A DNA stretch of 64,000 nucleotides from Micromonospora inositola (lineage in GTDB: Bacteria > Actinomycetota > Actinomycetes > Mycobacteriales > Micromonosporaceae). The notes beneath the pieces are model-generated. The model was given only the letters and a program-made list of their open reading frames with translations. It made no database searches and was not told the origin of the DNA. The position numbers were made by a program, and so were the translations under genes. The stretch covers positions 6,643,995 through 6,707,994 of the forward strand of contig NZ_LT607754.1 in the NCBI RefSeq assembly GCF_900090285.1. The letters are read 5' to 3'. Below, in pieces: positions 62,094 to 64,000 of this stretch (the first letter of the stretch is position 1; each line of letters opens with the position of its first letter).

Positions 62094-63313
62094 TGCCAGC
62101 CCGTGCCCGCGCCAACGGCGAAGGCTCGATCTTCCCGTACCGCAACGGCTTCGCCGCCTACGTCTGGGTCACCAAGCCCGACGGCAAGCGCACGCGCAAG
62201 TACGTCTACGGCAAGACGCGGGAGGCAGTCCACAATAAGTGGATCAAGCTGCATCAGCAGGCGAAACAGGGACCGGTGGCGACCAGCGTCCCGACGGTCG
62301 GCAGCTTCCCTCACCCGGTGGCTATCGGAGATCATCGAGCCGAACCGGGCACCGCTGACCTATGCGACCTACGAGACGATCGTCCGCCGCTACATCGCCC
62401 CCGGCCTCGGGGCCAAGCGGCTCGACCGGCTCCAGTCGCGGGACGTGCAGACCTGGATCAACCACGTGGCTCGGACCTGCCAGTGCTGCGCCCAGGGCAA
62501 GGACGCCGCTCGGCCCAAGGACAAGCGGCGCTGCTGCGCCGTCGGCCGGTGCTGCCAGGCCGTCCCGTCGACCCGCACGGTCAGCGACATCCGGGCCGCC
62601 CTGCGGGCCGCCCTCACCACGCCCAGACCGAAGACCTCATCACCAAAAACCCAGCGGCATCGGTCACCCTCGCCACCGTCCGCCGCCGACGCGGCCAGTC
62701 CTGGTCGAGCGACGAGGCCCGCCGGTTCCTGGAATCGGCCCGCCACGACGAGGAGACGCTTTACGCCGCTTACGCCCTGGTCCTCGTCACCGGCCTACGC
62801 AAGGGCGAAGTCCTGGGACTGACATGGGAGGACGTCGACCTCGACGCCGGAGAGCTGACCATCGGCCGCCAACTGCAACGGGTCCGCGGCCACCTCCTGC
62901 ACCGCGACACCAAGACCCAGGCCTCCGACGCCACCCTCCCCCTGCCCGACATCTGCGCAACGGCACTACAAATCAGGAAGGCACAACGGGACGAGGCACG
63001 AGCAGCCGCCGGCAACGCGTGGCACGAGAATGACCTCGTATTCACCACCTGCTATGGCACACCCATCGAGCCGCGCAACTTTCAACGGTCCTGGCAGACA
63101 AGATGCGAGAAGGCGAAAGTCAAGCCGATCACCGTCCACGACGCGCGCCGCACCTGCGCCACCCTCCTGGCCGACCTCGACGTCCATCCCAGAGTCGTCA
63201 TGCAGATCCTCCGGCACGCCCGCTTCTCCGTGACCATGGAGATCTACACGCAGGTCTCGTCGAAGGCGACCCTCGACGCCCTCAAGCGCCTCGGTGACTC
63301 ACTCGGCCACTGA
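62093..63313 (+). CDS. int: Tyrosine integrase with two compensating frameshifts
   Basis: A 406-codon gene. The start (ANGEGSIFPYRNGFAAYVWV, an AP2-like arm-binding domain) and the catalytic half are in frame: TGLRKGEVLGLTWED (Arg), VHDARRTCATLL (HxxR), ILRHARFSVTMEIYTQV (His, Tyr). Between about 62309 and 62618 the correct protein lies one frame over (LTRWLSEIIEPNRAPLTYAT to VSDIRAALRAAL, the core-binding domain): an extra C near 62308-62310 and a missing C near 62618 cancel. No stop results, but about 100 residues are scrambled. Likely non-functional unless these are sequencing errors. Integrates at the tRNA-Val 3' end 76 bases away. Confidence 0.9.
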   Translation: MPARARANGEGSIFPYRNGFAAYVWVTKPDGKRTRKYVYGKTREAVHNKWIKLHQQAKQGPVATSVPTVGSFPHPVAIGDHRAEPGTADLCDLRDDRPPLHRPRPRGQAARPAPVAGRADLDQPRGSDLPVLRPGQGRRSAQGQAALLRRRPVLPGRPVDPHGQRHPGRPAGRPHHAQTEDLITKNPAASVTLATVRRRRGQSWSSDEARRFLESARHDEETLYAAYALVLVTGLRKGEVLGLTWEDVDLDAGELTIGRQLQRVRGHLLHRDTKTQASDATLPLPDICATALQIRKAQRDEARAAAGNAWHENDLVFTTCYGTPIEPRNFQRSWQTRCEKAKVKPITVHDARRTCATLLADLDVHPRVVMQILRHARFSVTMEIYTQVSSKATLDALKRLGDSLGH

Positions 63314-63318
63314 CCTAC

Positions 63319-63339
63319 TGCTGTACTTCGCTGCTGTAC
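63319..63339. repeat. 21-bp repeat shared with the left end of the element (right copy)
   Basis: Identical to 36881-36901, same orientation, five bases after the int stop and 50 bases before the right attachment site. Candidate arm-type site for Int or Xis. Confidence 0.6.
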
Positions 63340-63348
63340 GGGCAGCAA

Positions 63349-63381
63349 AAAGGCCACCCCCGAAGCCGGGAAGTGGCCTTT
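63349..63381 (-). terminator. Terminator hairpin downstream of tRNA-Val
   Basis: AAAGGCCAC and GTGGCCTTT form a 9-bp stem around a 15-base loop. On the minus strand it is followed by a short T-run (TTTTTGC), as expected for termination of tRNA-Val transcription. It also lies just after int on the plus strand and could end that operon. Confidence 0.7.
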
Positions 63382-63388
63382 GACCTGC

Positions 63389-63432
63389 GTGGGCGATACT
63401 GGGATCGAACCAGTGACCTCTTCGGTGTGAAC
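63389..63432 (-). repeat. Right attachment site within tRNA-Val
   Basis: The 44 bases match 36752-36795 and span the discriminator base to the anticodon loop of tRNA-Val. Recombination between the two copies would excise the 26.7-kb element and leave one intact tRNA. Confidence 0.92.
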
Positions 63433-63461
63433 GAAGCGCTCTCCCGCTGAGCTAATCGCCC
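63390..63461 (-). tRNA. tRNA-Val(CAC)
   Basis: 72 bases on the minus strand: acceptor GGGCGAT/ATCGCCC, D-arm GCTCAGCGGGAGAGC, anticodon stem CTTCG/CGAAG with loop TTCACAC (anticodon CAC), T-arm ACTGG-TTCGATC-CCAGT, discriminator A. CCA is not encoded. Its 3' part is the integration target of the neighbouring integrase and is restored by the element's own copy. Confidence 0.96.
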
Positions 63462-63512
63462 TCAGCGCCGATGACTCTACCTGATCGAGAAGGCAGACCA
63501 AAAAACCCGGGG

Positions 63513-63998
63513 TCAGTGCGTCGCGAGGTAGTGCAGCGTCCGGGCCACCAGGTCGATCCCGAGGCTGTACTTGAGCGACAGCCACACCACCGTGGCCACG
63601 AAGACGAGGCCGACCGCACCGAGCACGAACCGCACCGGAAATGACCGGCTGGTGACCCAACGCGTCCACGCCTGGACGTGCCGTCGGGTGAAGCCGAGCA
63701 GCCGCCGCGCCCAGTGGAACTCGACCGCCCAGATGCCCAGCCCGGCGATCACCAGCAGCCAGCCGGGCCCGGGCAGCGGGATCAGCGCGATACCGACGGT
63801 GACGACGATGGCGCCCGCGATGGCGATGAAGATCTTGAGGGTGATCCGGCCGGTGGGGTTGGCGCGGATCAGGTCGAGGGTCGTGTTCACCCGCCCCCGC
63901 CAGCCGCCACGACGAGGTGCCGGAACCGCGGCGCCGGCCCGCGAGGCGGTGCCGCCGGAGGTGCCGCGCGGATCACCGGAATCCCGCTCCGTCGACAC
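63513..63998 (-). CDS. PGPGW-type membrane protein (TIGR02611-like)
   Basis: A 161-aa membrane protein of unknown function, common in actinobacteria. A charged, Gly/Arg-rich N-terminus is followed by ITLKIFIAIAGAIVVTVGIA, the signature LIPLPGPGWLLVIAGLGIWA, WARRLLGFTRR and a last membrane segment (FVLGAVGLVFVATVVWLSL). Two hydrophobic hairpins are expected in the cell membrane. GTG 63998 is the first possible start in the window; a start beyond the edge cannot be excluded. It is the chromosomal gene to the right of the integrated element. Confidence 0.88.
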   Translation of the reverse strand: MSTERDSGDPRGTSGGTASRAGAAVPAPRRGGWRGRVNTTLDLIRANPTGRITLKIFIAIAGAIVVTVGIALIPLPGPGWLLVIAGLGIWAVEFHWARRLLGFTRRHVQAWTRWVTSRSFPVRFVLGAVGLVFVATVVWLSLKYSLGIDLVARTLHYLATH

Positions 63999-64000
63999 CC

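Larger units (their letters stand above)
36752..63432. mobile_element. AICE-like integrated element in tRNA-Val (26.7 kb)
   Basis: Bounded by a 44-bp direct repeat (36752-36795 and 63389-63432) that is the 3' part of tRNA-Val(CAC); the right copy belongs to the complete tRNA. Adjacent to the complete tRNA lie int, xis and a rolling-circle rep, the order seen in pSAM2-like actinomycete integrative and conjugative elements. A GntR regulator and small coupled genes lie at the left end. I find no TraB/FtsK-like translocase or spread genes, so conjugation would need help. Cargo is rich in P-loop NTPases. It contains three transposase loci or scars and lower-GC stretches (about 40.1-45.4 and 53.3-57.2 kb), signs of mosaic origin. 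Confidence 0.88.

Overview
The window is GC-rich actinobacterial chromosome. Frequent GTG starts, ATGA/GTGA stop-start overlaps, a PGPGW-type membrane protein beside tRNA-Val and a pSAM2-like Rep/Int module suggest Micromonosporaceae (inference). Layout, left to right:

(1) 1-14.4 kb, aromatic-acid catabolism. A tightly coupled minus-strand operon runs from a lipoprotein ABC binding protein (10835-12010) through a permease, a permease-ATPase fusion and an ATPase. It continues through an amidohydrolase, both subunits of a Rieske dioxygenase, an SDR dehydrogenase, a ferredoxin reductase and a 3Fe-4S-type ferredoxin, then MhpC-, MhpB- and MhpF-like meta-cleavage enzymes; MhpF runs off the left edge. 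The implied route is uptake, ring dihydroxylation, rearomatisation, extradiol cleavage, hydrolysis and acetaldehyde oxidation. An IclR regulator lies upstream of the operon and a perfect 9+1+9 palindrome lies in the promoter region. A second ferredoxin reductase diverges from iclR.

(2) 14.4-17.7 kb, a scar. Two different IS5-like elements abut each other between a truncated HEAT-like gene and a truncated type I methyltransferase (hsdM) gene.

(3) 17.8-34.2 kb, a minus-strand defence or DNA-processing island. It holds a complete type I Wadjet system (jetABCD) preceded by sbcD-sbcC and a four-gene cassette: an unknown 265-aa protein, a RecB/Cas4-like Fe-S nuclease, an unknown 495-aa protein and an SF1 helicase. 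The cassette plus SbcCD is the best candidate for an undescribed system.

(4) 35.0-36.8 kb, remnants of an integrated element: the 5' half of a tRNA-Arg, an excisionase-like gene and two small genes resembling those in region 5.

(5) 36.75-63.43 kb, a 26.7-kb AICE-like integrated element. It is delimited by a 44-bp direct repeat of the tRNA-Val(CAC) 3' end. The left end has three small coupled genes and a GntR regulator. The right end has a rolling-circle Rep, a frameshifted excisionase and a tyrosine integrase with two compensating frameshifts. I find no TraB/FtsK-type transfer gene. Cargo includes a frameshifted IS110 transposase, a KAP-like membrane ATPase, a secreted HNH nuclease, two NACHT NTPases (one split near its N-terminus by an IS701 element with CTAG target duplication), a cis-prenyltransferase and several unknowns. 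A stray tRNA-Tyr 3' half with its terminator lies inside.

(6) 63.4-64.0 kb, chromosome resumes with intact tRNA-Val and a PGPGW membrane protein.
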